This document shows, in pieces, positions 28,983-36,471 of a stretch of 36,806 bases of DNA. This stretch comes from Candidatus Nomurabacteria bacterium (lineage in GTDB: Bacteria > Patescibacteriota > Minisyncoccia > Phycocordibacterales > SBAW01). Position 1 is the first letter of the stretch, and every line of letters begins with the position of its first letter. The translations under genes and the position numbers were made by a program. Below the pieces are notes generated by a model. That model saw only the letters and a program-made list of their open reading frames with translations, had not been told where the DNA came from and did not search any database. The DNA lies in the NCBI GenBank assembly GCA_020854065.1, contig JADZGF010000008.1, positions 1 to 36,806 of the forward strand, written 5' to 3'.

Positions 28983-29015
28983 AAAAAACCCGAGGCGACG
29001 CCATGACGCCTCGGG
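28983..29015 (-). terminator. Strong terminator of the candidate small RNA
   Basis: Perfect 9-bp stem CCCGAGGCG / CGCCTCGGG with a 9-nt loop, then TTTTTTATTTG on minus. Confidence 0.85.
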
Positions 29016-29056
29016 CCACTTCTACCGGATGAAAGGTAGTTGTCCCTGGAAAGGAC
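28983..29056 (-). ncRNA. Candidate small RNA of three hairpins
   Basis: On minus a TATGAT -10 (29068-29063) predicts a start near 29056. The RNA would fold as TGTCC/GGACA with a pyrimidine-rich loop, CTACC/GGTAG with loop TTTCATCC, and a strong terminator CCCGAGGCG / CGCCTCGGG followed by TTTTTTATTTG. About 74 nt. A 44-codon reading frame crosses it, but it runs through the terminator and has no SD, so RNA is the better reading. It could instead be an attenuated leader of the 103-aa gene, though that gene has its own -10 after the terminator. Confidence 0.45.
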
Positions 29057-29085
29057 ACCTCTATCATACTAGATTTATGCAAACG

Positions 29086-29113
29086 AAAAAGTCCCTCGCG
29101 CGAGGGACTTTTT
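29086..29113. terminator. Perfect 28-bp palindrome, terminator-like
   Basis: AAAAAGTCCCTCGC joined directly to its reverse complement, ending TTTTT in both directions. No gene clearly ends here on either strand. A symmetric TATAGT/TACTAT sequence at 29125-29137 lies nearby. Confidence 0.6.
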
Positions 29114-29251
29114 CGGCATGCCCGACCTATAGTATCGGACGTATTTTGTTGTGTGCACAACACCCTGAAAACAATGAGCACCTTTTTTCTATTCTATCAG
29201 AAATGAGAGACAAAACAATGAAGAATTTCCACATACAAAAAAATAAACGTG

Positions 29252-29260
29252 TGGCATACT
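29252..29260 (+). promoter_or_regulatory. Extended -10 of the small membrane protein gene (TGGCATACT)
   Basis: TG-G-CATACT; predicted start about 29267, 3 nt before ATG 29270. Near-leaderless. Confidence 0.5.
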
Positions 29261-29269
29261 AAACTCTCC

Positions 29270-29653
29270 ATGCTTTCGTATATCCTTAAAAAACGTTCGT
29301 GGTGGGAACATCCCGTCATAGATCTTTGGACTATTCCCCACACTCTCTCAGGCGCACTACTCGCCTATGCAGTCATCTGGTTTGGAATCAATCTATGGCT
29401 CGGTTTAGGAATTGGTATCGCTATAGCGATTGGATGGGAAATCTTTGAAAAAATCACCCATATATCGGACGTTGAGCACCATACCAATGGGGCAAGCGAT
29501 GTCATCGTAGCTCAAATTGGCTATGGCGCAGGTGTATGGCTCTTTACCACTTACACCACTATTGGGTTTGGTGCTGGCATTGCAGCATGTCTCCTCCTTA
29601 TTTTTGGAGGCATATCTCTCTTAGGATGGCTTTCCCATCATTGGTACGGATAG
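29270..29653 (+). CDS. Small multi-pass membrane protein of unknown function (127 aa)
   Basis: From ATG 29270. Three hydrophobic stretches: TLSGALLAYAVIWFGINLWLGLGIGIAIAIGW (about 28-59, possibly two close helices), VAQIGYGAGVWLFTTYTTIGF and GAGIAACLLLIFGGISLLGWL. Conserved-looking polar residues (HPVIDLWTIPHTLSG, WEIFEKITHISDVEHHTNGASDVIVAQIG) suggest a family related to VanZ-like or similar small integral proteins, but I cannot name it. The longer GTG start (29249) overlaps the -10 and is rejected. It lies opposite to the ribosomal genes between rpsJ and rplC. Confidence 0.75.
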   Translation: MLSYILKKRSWWEHPVIDLWTIPHTLSGALLAYAVIWFGINLWLGLGIGIAIAIGWEIFEKITHISDVEHHTNGASDVIVAQIGYGAGVWLFTTYTTIGFGAGIAACLLLIFGGISLLGWLSHHWYG

Positions 29654-29662
29654 ACATACTTA

Positions 29663-29690
29663 AAAACTCCCCTCATGCGAGGGGAGTTTT
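29663..29690. terminator. Bidirectional terminator between the membrane protein gene and rpsJ
   Basis: Perfect 12-bp stem AAAACTCCCCTC / GAGGGGAGTTTT with loop ATGC (GCAT on minus). Confidence 0.9.
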
Positions 29691-29692
29691 AG

Positions 29693-30058
29693 TTAGGCCA
29701 TCTTTACGTCAATCGTCACACCGGACGGGAGCGAGAGGTTGGTCAGCGCCTCGATAACCTTAGGCGTTGGGTCCAAAATATCGATCACGCGCTTGTGAAT
29801 ACGCATTTCAAACTGCTCGCGTGCATCTTTGTAGATGAAGGTTGAGCGGTTGACCGTATATTTCTTAATCTCAGTCGGAAGCGGAATCGGACCAGCGACT
29901 TTTGCATCGTAACGCAATGCCGTATCCAATATCTGCTTCACTGACGCATCGAGCACTTTGTGCTCATATGCACGCACCTTAATGCGCAGGCGTGCTGCTG
30001 GTGCTTCTGCTTTCTTTGCACGAGGCTTTGAGACCTTCTTTTTTTCTTCGGTTGCCAT
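29693..30058 (-). CDS. rpsJ: 30S ribosomal protein S10
   Basis: 121 aa against about 103, owing to a Lys/Ala-rich N-terminal extension (MATEEKKKVSKPRAKKAEAPA). Core LRIKVRAYEHKVLDASVKQIL, GPIPLPTEIKKYTVNRSTFIYKDAREQFEMRIHKRVIDI matches. S10 is also NusE in antitermination. It is a single-gene unit here, with terminators on both sides, rather than the head of the S10 operon. No SD. Confidence 0.97.
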   Translation of the reverse strand: MATEEKKKVSKPRAKKAEAPAARLRIKVRAYEHKVLDASVKQILDTALRYDAKVAGPIPLPTEIKKYTVNRSTFIYKDAREQFEMRIHKRVIDILDPTPKVIEALTNLSLPSGVTIDVKMA

Positions 30059-30155
30059 ACTGTGTGAGTCTAGTTCTCCCCTGCCCTAGCAGAAGTAACC
30101 TATACCCGATTAGCTAACGCTTACAGATAATAAACGAACGCTTTGGATACTAGCA
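30059..30155 (-). promoter_or_regulatory. Promoter and leader of rpsJ
   Basis: Extended -10 TG-C-TAGTAT at 30155-30147 on minus predicts a start near 30140 and a leader of about 82 nt. The leader is longer than for other first genes here, so it may hold a control site; no known motif was matched. Confidence 0.5.
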
Positions 30156-30158
30156 TAG

Positions 30159-30186
30159 AAAAACCCCGCAGAGAAGCGGGGTTTTT
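30159..30186 (-). terminator. Terminator of tuf
   Basis: Stem AAAAACCCCGC / GCGGGGTTTTT, 6-nt loop; on minus the tail is TTTTTCTATG. Confidence 0.88.
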
Positions 30187-30206
30187 CGTTCAATCACTTA
30201 GAGAGA

Positions 30207-31400
30207 TTACGCGATGATCTTGGTGACGACACCTGCACCTACCGTCTTGCCGCCCTCGCGGACTGCAAAGCGGGTCTTGTCCTCGAGTGCTACAGGAGCA
30301 ACGAGTTTGACCTTAAAGGTAACGGTATCACCTGGCATGACCATCTCGGTACCTGCTGCCAAGGTTACCTCGCCCGTTACGTCCGTAGTGCGGACATAGA
30401 ACTGTGGCTTGTAACCAGTGAAGAATGGGGTGTGACGACCACCTTCGTCCTTGGTGAGGATGTATACCTCTGCCTCGAACTCAGTGTGTGGGGTAACGGA
30501 GCCTGGCTTCGCAAGCACCTGACCGCGATGGATATCCTCCTTCGCAGTACCGCGTAAGAGAATACCTGCGTTGTCACCTGCCTGACCCTGGTCGAGCTGC
30601 TTGTTGAACATCTCGATACCAGTGACAGTCGTCTTAGAGGTTGGCTGGAGACCAACGATCTCGATTTCCTCACCTACCTTAAGAACACCGCGCTCGATAC
30701 GGCCGGTAACGACAGTACCGCGACCTTCAATCGAGAAGATGTCTTCAACAGGCATAAGGAATGGCTTGTCGAGCTCGCGAGTTGGATCTGGGAAATAGCT
30801 GTCCATGGTGTTCGCAAGATCCAAGATCTTCTGCGCCCACTCATCGGTCAAGTCAGTTGCCTCAAGAGCCTTGAGACCTGAACCACGAATAACTGGAGAG
30901 TCAGCGTAGCCTTGTTTTGCAAGAAGATCCTTTACCTCCTCTTCAACGAGGTCGATAAGGTCTTTGTCATCAACCATGTCGCACTTGTTAAGGAAGACGA
31001 TGATTTTTGGCACACCGACCTGTTTTGCGAGCAGAATGTGCTCACGAGTCTGGGGCATAACACCGTCAGTTGCTGCAACCACGAGTACTGCGCCGTCCAT
31101 TTGGGCAGCACCAGTAATCATGTTCTTGATGTAGTCGGCGTGACCCGGTGCATCAATGTGCGCGTAGTGACGCTTAGGAGTCTCGTACTCCGAGTGGTGG
31201 AGCGCGATTGTAATACCGCGAGCCTTCTCTTCAGGAGCATTGTCGATACCATCGACACCCTCAACGCGGGCACCGTAGCCCTGGCCCTTTGCCATGTCGA
31301 GCGTGTGGAGGATCGATGCAGTGAGCGTAGTTTTACCGTGGTCGACGTGACCAATGGTACCTACGTTCATGTGCGGCTTAGACCTCTCAAAATTTGCCAT
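30207..31400 (-). CDS. tuf: Elongation factor Tu
   Basis: 397 aa, standard. A GTPase that delivers aminoacyl-tRNA to the ribosome. G1 [10 protein letters not shown] (about 18-27), G3 [13 protein letters not shown]4 NKCDMVDD, G5 RGSGLKAL (SAL replaced by SGL). Domains 2 and 3 follow: [25 protein letters not shown] and [31 protein letters not shown]. It is a single-gene unit with promoter TATAGT at 31481-31486 and a leader of about 75 nt. Only a weak AGGT precedes the ATG. Confidence 0.99.
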   Translation of the reverse strand: MANFERSKPHMNVGTIGHVDHGKTTLTASILHTLDMAKGQGYGARVEGVDGIDNAPEEKARGITIALHHSEYETPKRHYAHIDAPGHADYIKNMITGAAQMDGAVLVVAATDGVMPQTREHILLAKQVGVPKIIVFLNKCDMVDDKDLIDLVEEEVKDLLAKQGYADSPVIRGSGLKALEATDLTDEWAQKILDLANTMDSYFPDPTRELDKPFLMPVEDIFSIEGRGTVVTGRIERGVLKVGEEIEIVGLQPTSKTTVTGIEMFNKQLDQGQAGDNAGILLRGTAKEDIHRGQVLAKPGSVTPHTEFEAEVYILTKDEGGRHTPFFTGYKPQFYVRTTDVTGEVTLAAGTEMVMPGDTVTFKVKLVAPVALEDKTRFAVREGGKTVGAGVVTKIIA

Positions 31401-31486
31401 ACAAAATACCTAAATTACTAATTGACCTGATAATTAATTTCGAGCAAAAGGAAGCACGCCCCTTATGCGTTAGGGGTAATACTATA
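31401..31486 (-). promoter_or_regulatory. Promoter and leader of tuf
   Basis: TATAGT (31486-31481) on minus, predicted start about 31474. The leader begins with CCCCTAACGCATAAGGGG, a small hairpin, and is then A/T-rich. Confidence 0.5.
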
Positions 31487-31494
31487 CAAAACAC

Positions 31495-31528
31495 CCTAAA
31501 AGCGCAACCCCGATGGACGAGGTTGCGC
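31495..31528 (-). terminator. Terminator of the 170-aa exported protein gene
   Basis: Perfect stem GCGCAACC / GGTTGCGC with an 11-nt loop; minus tail TTTTAGGG. Confidence 0.78.
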
Positions 31529-31542
31529 CTCTATATTTCTAT

Positions 31543-32055
31543 TTAATAGAGCCCGGTTTGATACAACGCCTCGCTGAGTGACGCAGCCATCGCTTTCCCG
31601 GGAACCAACCCGAGGGTGGCCAATATATCAGGCACCCTACTCATGGTCTCGTACAAACTCTCAGGCATATAGACCATGGCCTCAATGCTTGCAGCCAGAT
31701 TCTGGTCGAACGCTTCGGAATAGGCTTGCAAAAACTCAAGCGGCCCAAAATATACAGATGCTGACATTGCCACCTGCTCTTCCGGCACACTGTAGGCTGC
31801 AAGAGGTTCCTGCACAGGCTCTGCGTAATACGAGAGAGGTTCCGCAGAACCCCGCAGTACTTCCTCAACCGAAGAAACAGTCCCTTGATCTACTCCAAAA
31901 GATGAGAGGAGTAATAAAACAGAAGAGACTTGGGCTTCGGTGAGCGCAGCAGCGCGCGCCGTGAGTGGCATCACGCCAAAGGCAAGCACCAAGAGAGACG
32001 CAAGAACAAAGGCACGGACTGGATTATTTATGTGTATTGAGAGAGCGCGGGTCAT
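31543..32055 (-). CDS. Exported protein with a short CPR-type N-terminal repeat (170 aa)
   Basis: A signal peptide is clear (PVRAFVLASLLVLAFGVMPLTARAAA, cleavage near 36). The mature N-terminus LTEAQVSSVLLLLSSFGVDQGTVSSVEEVLRG matches a motif (LTxxQ...L..LLxSFG....T...V...L) seen in many exported Parcubacteria proteins and resembling a small peptidoglycan-binding-like fold. The rest is acidic and Ala/Ser-rich. No membrane anchor, so it may be secreted or wall-attached. No SD. It interrupts the str operon between fusA and tuf. Confidence 0.72.
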   Translation of the reverse strand: MTRALSIHINNPVRAFVLASLLVLAFGVMPLTARAAALTEAQVSSVLLLLSSFGVDQGTVSSVEEVLRGSAEPLSYYAEPVQEPLAAYSVPEEQVAMSASVYFGPLEFLQAYSEAFDQNLAASIEAMVYMPESLYETMSRVPDILATLGLVPGKAMAASLSEALYQTGLY

Positions 32056-32090
32056 ACTTTTTCTAAAATCGAACCTAATAAAGCGAGAAA

Positions 32091-32132
32091 GGGCCCCACG
32101 TATGACGTGGTGCCCTGTTGCTCGTTAGTATA
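32091..32132 (-). promoter_or_regulatory. -10 and leader hairpin before the 170-aa gene
   Basis: TATACT (32132-32127) on minus predicts a start about 32120. Right after it, GGGCACCACGT/ACGTGGGGCCC forms a strong hairpin followed by TTTCTC. It could end read-through from the upstream gene or act as an attenuator. Confidence 0.4.
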
Positions 32133-32175
32133 GATCCCTTTCTCTCACTCGCAAGAGTCGAGTGTGGATATCTTT

Positions 32176-33282
32176 TTAGTCTTCTATCTCGAAGGTGACA
32201 CTGTCATCCTCGTCGATCTCATCGCGGTAGCCGTAGTAGTCGTCTACCAACGTTACTTTGATATAGAACTCCCCGTCGAGATCATAACCACAAAGGCCGT
32301 TCGGGTATTGCTGGGTGCAGTAATCCCGGCGCTCAGGGATATCCCACTCATAGCTCTCCTCATCTGCATCCTCTATAGCAATGGTGCCTACAAAGTCATC
32401 GTCCTCGTCGTAGAGGTCTATAATTACCGAGCTGTTGCGTGGTTCATCCGTTACTGTCCACTTAATCTCAAGCTCGTCGCCCTGTTCGTACGTACGGCTA
32501 CCGCTTGGGGACGTAACATTAACTGTTCCGTCGTCATCGTTGTCGCCATCCTCATCGCGCACGATAAAGCTTGCGCGGTTGCTGCGGATCTCAGTGACCT
32601 CAATCTCGTAGTCGCCAAAGTCCTCAGAATCACCCTCTTCAAGCACAAAGGTTTCCTGACGATTCCAGAGGCAGTATGTGCCTGGGCGGCAGGACTCAGA
32701 TACGGTAATGCGGACCTCATCATCATTGCGGGAATTGCCGTAATACCATGCGTAGCCACCACCAATCTGGTTGAGAACAATGGTCAATTCGCCGTTGCGT
32801 TCGCGAATGGTTTGGCCCTGGTATAGATCAAATTCACGATCCAAGCGGAATGTCTCACCTACCTGACCTGGGGTTGTAGGGTATCCAGGTGTATAGCCAC
32901 CCTGGCCACAAGTGCGCTGGATAGCTGCACGGGTCAAAGGACCTACGCCACCAGTTGCCGGAGAAACACCCTGCTCGCGCTGGAACTGCGCAACGTTTGC
33001 AGAGGTAAGAGAGCCATAGTAACCGGTAACCAACTGGTTATAGCCGCGGGTTGCCAAAAACTGCTGGAGCTCAGTTACCTGTGCGCCGCTCATACCAACC
33101 GTAAGGTTAGTGTAGAGGTTTGGGCATACTGCAGTAGGAGCGTATGCAGTTGGGTACTGATAGCTATACTGCGGAGCTGGGTACTGGTATCCGTACTGGT
33201 TGTAGTACTGGGCAGACACCGCCGAGACCCCGAAGAGACCGAGTACAAGGACCGAGAGACCTATAATTTTGCCTGTATTCAT
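32176..33282 (-). CDS. Exported peptidoglycan-binding protein with a Kre9/KNH-like beta domain
   Basis: 368 aa. Signal peptide (KIIGLSVLVLGLFGVSAVSAQ), a Tyr/Pro/Gln-rich linker (YYNQYGYQYPAPQYSYQYP), then a PF01471-type peptidoglycan-binding domain (about 55-120: LTVGMSGAQVTELQQFLATRGY...GYYGSLTSANVAQFQREQGV...GPLTRAAIQRTC). A Cys-containing middle part follows (SESCRPGTYCLWN), and an acidic C-terminal domain (VNVTSPSGSRTYEQGDELEIKWTVTD...SYEWDIP) like the Kre9/KNH Ser-Thr-rich family. It probably attaches to the cell wall. The acidic stretches (DEDGDNDDDGTV) may bind calcium. Extended -10 TGGTATTGT at 33312-33320; no SD. Confidence 0.85.
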   Translation of the reverse strand: MNTGKIIGLSVLVLGLFGVSAVSAQYYNQYGYQYPAPQYSYQYPTAYAPTAVCPNLYTNLTVGMSGAQVTELQQFLATRGYNQLVTGYYGSLTSANVAQFQREQGVSPATGGVGPLTRAAIQRTCGQGGYTPGYPTTPGQVGETFRLDREFDLYQGQTIRERNGELTIVLNQIGGGYAWYYGNSRNDDEVRITVSESCRPGTYCLWNRQETFVLEEGDSEDFGDYEIEVTEIRSNRASFIVRDEDGDNDDDGTVNVTSPSGSRTYEQGDELEIKWTVTDEPRNSSVIIDLYDEDDDFVGTIAIEDADEESYEWDIPERRDYCTQQYPNGLCGYDLDGEFYIKVTLVDDYYGYRDEIDEDDSVTFEIED

Positions 33283-33294
33283 AGTAAAAGTGTG

Positions 33295-33320
33295 GCGTTA
33301 ATAACGCGCTCACAATACCA
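33295..33320 (-). promoter_or_regulatory. Promoter of the peptidoglycan-binding gene with a palindrome at +1
   Basis: Extended -10 TG-G-TATTGT (33320-33312) predicts a start about 33305. The palindrome GCGTTA-T-TAACGC (33307-33295 on minus) covers that start, as an operator might, or it forms a small 5' hairpin in the mRNA. Confidence 0.5.
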
Positions 33321-33349
33321 CAAGACGCATGAAGCGCAACTGTATTACA

Positions 33350-33380
33350 AAAAACCCCCGGTATAAGCCGGGGGTTTTGA
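33350..33380 (-). terminator. Terminator of fusA
   Basis: Perfect stem AAAACCCCCGG / CCGGGGGTTTT; minus tail TTTTTTG. Confidence 0.9.
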
Positions 33381-33382
33381 TT

Positions 33383-35530
33383 TTATTTACGAGCAGCAAT
33401 AATCGTCTGCGCCACGTTTGGTGGGACGACCTCGTAGTGGTCGAACTCCATCGTAAAGGAGGCACGACCCTCGGTCATAGAGCGCAACACCGTCGTGTAG
33501 CCAAACATTTCCGAGAGCGGCACTTTGGCCTTAACGGCACGTGCAAGACCACGCTCTTCCATACCCTCGATCTGACCGCGCTTGGAGTTAAGAGAGCCGG
33601 TGACGTCACCCATGAACTTCTCTGGAGTAACAACCTCAACTTTCATAATAGGCTCAAGCAACACTGCCTTCGCTCTTTGTGCTGCCTCTTGGAAGCCCAT
33701 CGATGCAGCGATTTTGAAGGCAATTTCTGAGGAGTCGACGTCGTGGTAGGAACCGTCGTAGAGCTCCACTGAAATATCAACCATCTTGAAGCCTGCCACA
33801 AAGCCGCGCTCCATTGCTTCGCGGACACCTTTTTCTACGGGGCCGATAAACTCGTTTGGCACCACACCTCCCTTAATGGAGTTGATGAACTCAAAGTGGT
33901 CCTCACGGGTAATGTTCTTCGCAAGCTTTTTCTCAGGATCGAGCGGTGGGAGTGGCTTAATGCGCAAGCGCACGTGACCATACTGACCTTTACCGCCCGT
34001 CTGCTTGATGTATTTACCTTCAGCTTCAGCCTCTTGGAGAATAGTCTCGCGATATGCAACCTGTGGCTTGCCCACGTTTGCCTCGACATTAAACTCGCGC
34101 TTCATGCGGTCAACGATAATTTCCAAGTGAAGCTCACCCATACCTGCGATAAGGGTCTCGGAAGTTTCAGGATCAGTCGTCACTCTAAAGGTTGGGTCCT
34201 CATCAGCAAGCTTCTTCATTGCCATACCCATCTTCTCTTGGTCGGCCTTTGTTTTTGGCTCAATGCGAAGGTTAATAACCGGCTCAGGGAATTTAATCTG
34301 CTCGAGAATGATTGGGCTATTCTCATCACACAAAGTGTGCGATGTCTTTGTATCTTTCAAACCTACGGCTGCAGCAATTTCACCGGCAAATACTTTCTTA
34401 ACCTCTTCGCGTTGATCTGCCTGCAAGCGCACGATGCGGCCCAAACGCTCTTTCGTACCAGTGGTTGAGTTGTAGATATAGGAACCTGCCTCGATCGTAC
34501 CTGAGTACACACGGAAGAAGGTAAGCTGTCCGACGAACGGATCAGCCTGAAGTTTAAAGGCAAGCGCGGTAAATGGCTCGGTGTCTGATGCGGTGCGCAA
34601 TATCTCTTCGCCGTTTGCTGGGTTAATACCCTTTACCGGAGGCATGTCGATTGGCGATGGAAGATAATCAACGACTGCGTCGAGTACCAACTGTACGCCA
34701 CGGTTCTTCAATGCAGAGCCGGTGTAGACCGGGAAGATTTGGTTTGCAATGACTGCCTTGCGGAGTGTTTCTTTAAGTTGCTCGAGTGTTGGCTCTTTGC
34801 CGTCGAGGTATGCCGTCATGAGTGCATCGTCGTTCTCGACGATTTTCTCGATAAGTTCAGCGCGATACTTCTTGGCCTCTTCAACCAAGTTCTCTGGGAT
34901 TTCATAGGTCGAGACGATCTCCCCCATTGAGCCGTCGAACTTGTATGCCTTCATGGTCAAGAGATCGACGACACCATCGAAGTCGCTCTCGGCACCAATC
35001 GGAAGCTGCATGCGTACTGCTTTTTTGGTGAGACGATCAAGGATAGATGCGTACGATTTTTCAAAAGATGCACCCATGCGATCCATTTTGTTGATGAAGC
35101 AGATACGTGGAACGTTTGCTTCGTCTGCATAGCGCCAGTTCGTTTCAGACTGTGGCTCTACGCCGGCAACGCCGTCGAACACGACCACTGCGCCGTCGAG
35201 CACACGCATAGAGCGCTTCACTTCAACGGTAAAGTCGATGTGACCTGGAGTGTCGATAATGTTGAAACGATATTTTTTAGCGAGATCTTTTTTGTCTTCC
35301 TCGTCAGTCTTTGTCCAAAAACACGTTACCGCAGCGGCAGTAATAGTGATGCCGCGTTCGCGCTCCTGCTCCATCCAGTCGGTGGTCGTCTCACCCTCGT
35401 GCACCTCGCCAATTTTGTGCTGGCTGCCGGTGTAATAGAGAACACGCTCAGACGTGGTGGTCTTACCTGCATCGATGTGAGCGATGATGCCGAAGTTACG
35501 GAGTTTTTCGAGTGGATAATCGCGATTCAT
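33383..35530 (-). CDS. fusA: Elongation factor G
   Basis: 715 aa from [35 protein letters not shown]; the track ORF starts 15 codons earlier in the leader. A GTPase that moves tRNAs and mRNA through the ribosome. G1 [10 protein letters not shown], switch [11 protein letters not shown]3 [10 protein letters not shown]4 NKMDRMGA. Domains II-V follow ([50 protein letters not shown]-type end). Promoter TATAGT at 35574-35579 with a leader of about 37 nt. No SD. Confidence 0.98.
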   Translation of the reverse strand: MNRDYPLEKLRNFGIIAHIDAGKTTTSERVLYYTGSQHKIGEVHEGETTTDWMEQERERGITITAAAVTCFWTKTDEEDKKDLAKKYRFNIIDTPGHIDFTVEVKRSMRVLDGAVVVFDGVAGVEPQSETNWRYADEANVPRICFINKMDRMGASFEKSYASILDRLTKKAVRMQLPIGAESDFDGVVDLLTMKAYKFDGSMGEIVSTYEIPENLVEEAKKYRAELIEKIVENDDALMTAYLDGKEPTLEQLKETLRKAVIANQIFPVYTGSALKNRGVQLVLDAVVDYLPSPIDMPPVKGINPANGEEILRTASDTEPFTALAFKLQADPFVGQLTFFRVYSGTIEAGSYIYNSTTGTKERLGRIVRLQADQREEVKKVFAGEIAAAVGLKDTKTSHTLCDENSPIILEQIKFPEPVINLRIEPKTKADQEKMGMAMKKLADEDPTFRVTTDPETSETLIAGMGELHLEIIVDRMKREFNVEANVGKPQVAYRETILQEAEAEGKYIKQTGGKGQYGHVRLRIKPLPPLDPEKKLAKNITREDHFEFINSIKGGVVPNEFIGPVEKGVREAMERGFVAGFKMVDISVELYDGSYHDVDSSEIAFKIAASMGFQEAAQRAKAVLLEPIMKVEVVTPEKFMGDVTGSLNSKRGQIEGMEERGLARAVKAKVPLSEMFGYTTVLRSMTEGRASFTMEFDHYEVVPPNVAQTIIAARK

Positions 35531-35573
35531 AGATAATGTGAGATAAATAAAAACCGCCCAAGGCGTTGCAGAC

Positions 35574-35579
35574 ACTATA
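35574..35579 (-). promoter_or_regulatory. -10 of fusA (TATAGT)
   Basis: TATAGT within GTATATAGT on minus, predicted start about 35567. Confidence 0.5.
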
Positions 35580-35643
35580 TACGATGCTCCTCTAAAAGCA
35601 AAGTCTCGTACCGACGACGCTTTACTGAGTACAGCCCCTGGGC

Positions 35644-35649
35644 TAGAGT
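35644..35649 (+). promoter_or_regulatory. Possible -10 of the 80-aa gene (TAGAGT)
   Basis: TAGAGT with a weak TTACTG 16 nt upstream. Predicted leader about 20 nt with SD AAAGGAG. Confidence 0.4.
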
Positions 35650-35675
35650 TGCGCCAGAAGAAAGGAGTACTACCG

Positions 35676-35918
35676 ATGAGTCAGTTTCAACAGCTCTTGG
35701 CAGCCGAGCGCCAAAAACTTGAAAGTATCGGCTTCACAAAAGCCGACACACCCCGGACCAAAGAGTACTACGGCCACATGCAGAAGCGCACCTTCATGCG
35801 TCCGATTGGATTTAAGTCGACCGTGGTAATGGACCGCGGCGGAGAACTATGGATCCATACAGACTCTATCGACATGTCTCTCCATGGATACGAGCCGCAC
35901 TACCCTACCGACGACTAA
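35676..35918 (+). CDS. Small protein of unknown function (80 aa)
   Basis: From ATG 35676, set by AAAGGAG 8 nt upstream. An N-terminal helix ([19 protein letters not shown]), a basic middle ([25 protein letters not shown]) and an acidic, His/Tyr-containing C-terminus ([22 protein letters not shown]). Soluble; no known family. It has its own terminator and lies opposite to the ribosomal strand between rpsG and fusA. Confidence 0.72.
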   Translation: MSQFQQLLAAERQKLESIGFTKADTPRTKEYYGHMQKRTFMRPIGFKSTVVMDRGGELWIHTDSIDMSLHGYEPHYPTDD

Positions 35919-35951
35919 TCAGACTCTCTATACGCTTGGAGCACCAAACAA

Positions 35952-35990
35952 AACGGCACCCTAACAGGTGCCGTTCGTCTTTATTTTTTT
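35952..35990. terminator. Bidirectional terminator between the 80-aa gene and rpsG
   Basis: Perfect stem AACGGCACC / GGTGCCGTT with loop CTAACA; plus tail CGTCTTTATTTTTTT. It also separates rpsG from fusA on minus. Confidence 0.87.
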
Positions 35991-35994
35991 GAAA

Positions 35995-36465
35995 TTACCA
36001 GGCGAAGTGTGCGAATGCCTTGTTTGCCTCGGCCATGCGCAATGTGTCGTCTTTCTTCTTGATTGCGCTACCCTCGTTGTTTGCTGCTGCCATAATCTCG
36101 GTAGCCAACTTCTCTGCCATCGGTTTGCCCTTGCCACCACGTGCGGCCAAAAGGATCCAGCGGAATGCCAATGCTTGCTTGCGCTCAGGGCGAACCTCGC
36201 GCGGCACCTGGTAGTTTGCACCACCAACGCGACGGCTGCGGATCTCCATTGCAGGACCTACGTTGCGGACTGCAGTCTCAAATACTTCGATAGGATCCTC
36301 AACTTTTGCTTTCTCTTTAATGAGATCGAATGCGTCATACACCACCTTGCGAGCAGTCGACTTCTTTCCATCCCACATAACTGAGTTGATGAACTTCTCA
36401 ACACGGACCGAATTAAATTTCGGATCAGGACCGGCAATATTACGATTTTTTACTGGGCGACGCAT
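35995..36465 (-). CDS. rpsG: 30S ribosomal protein S7
   Basis: 156 aa, standard. [86 protein letters not shown] match. S7 starts assembly of the 30S head. Six nt after rpsL. It ends at a terminator, so fusA is in a separate unit, unlike in the classical str operon. No SD. Confidence 0.97.
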   Translation of the reverse strand: MRRPVKNRNIAGPDPKFNSVRVEKFINSVMWDGKKSTARKVVYDAFDLIKEKAKVEDPIEVFETAVRNVGPAMEIRSRRVGGANYQVPREVRPERKQALAFRWILLAARGGKGKPMAEKLATEIMAAANNEGSAIKKKDDTLRMAEANKAFAHFAW

Positions 36466-36471
36466 AATTTT

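Noticed and set aside
28933-29181. 82-aa ORF (or 44 aa from ATG 29067) on minus
   Set aside because: It runs through a strong terminator hairpin, has no SD, and overlaps the predicted small RNA; composition follows the hairpins.
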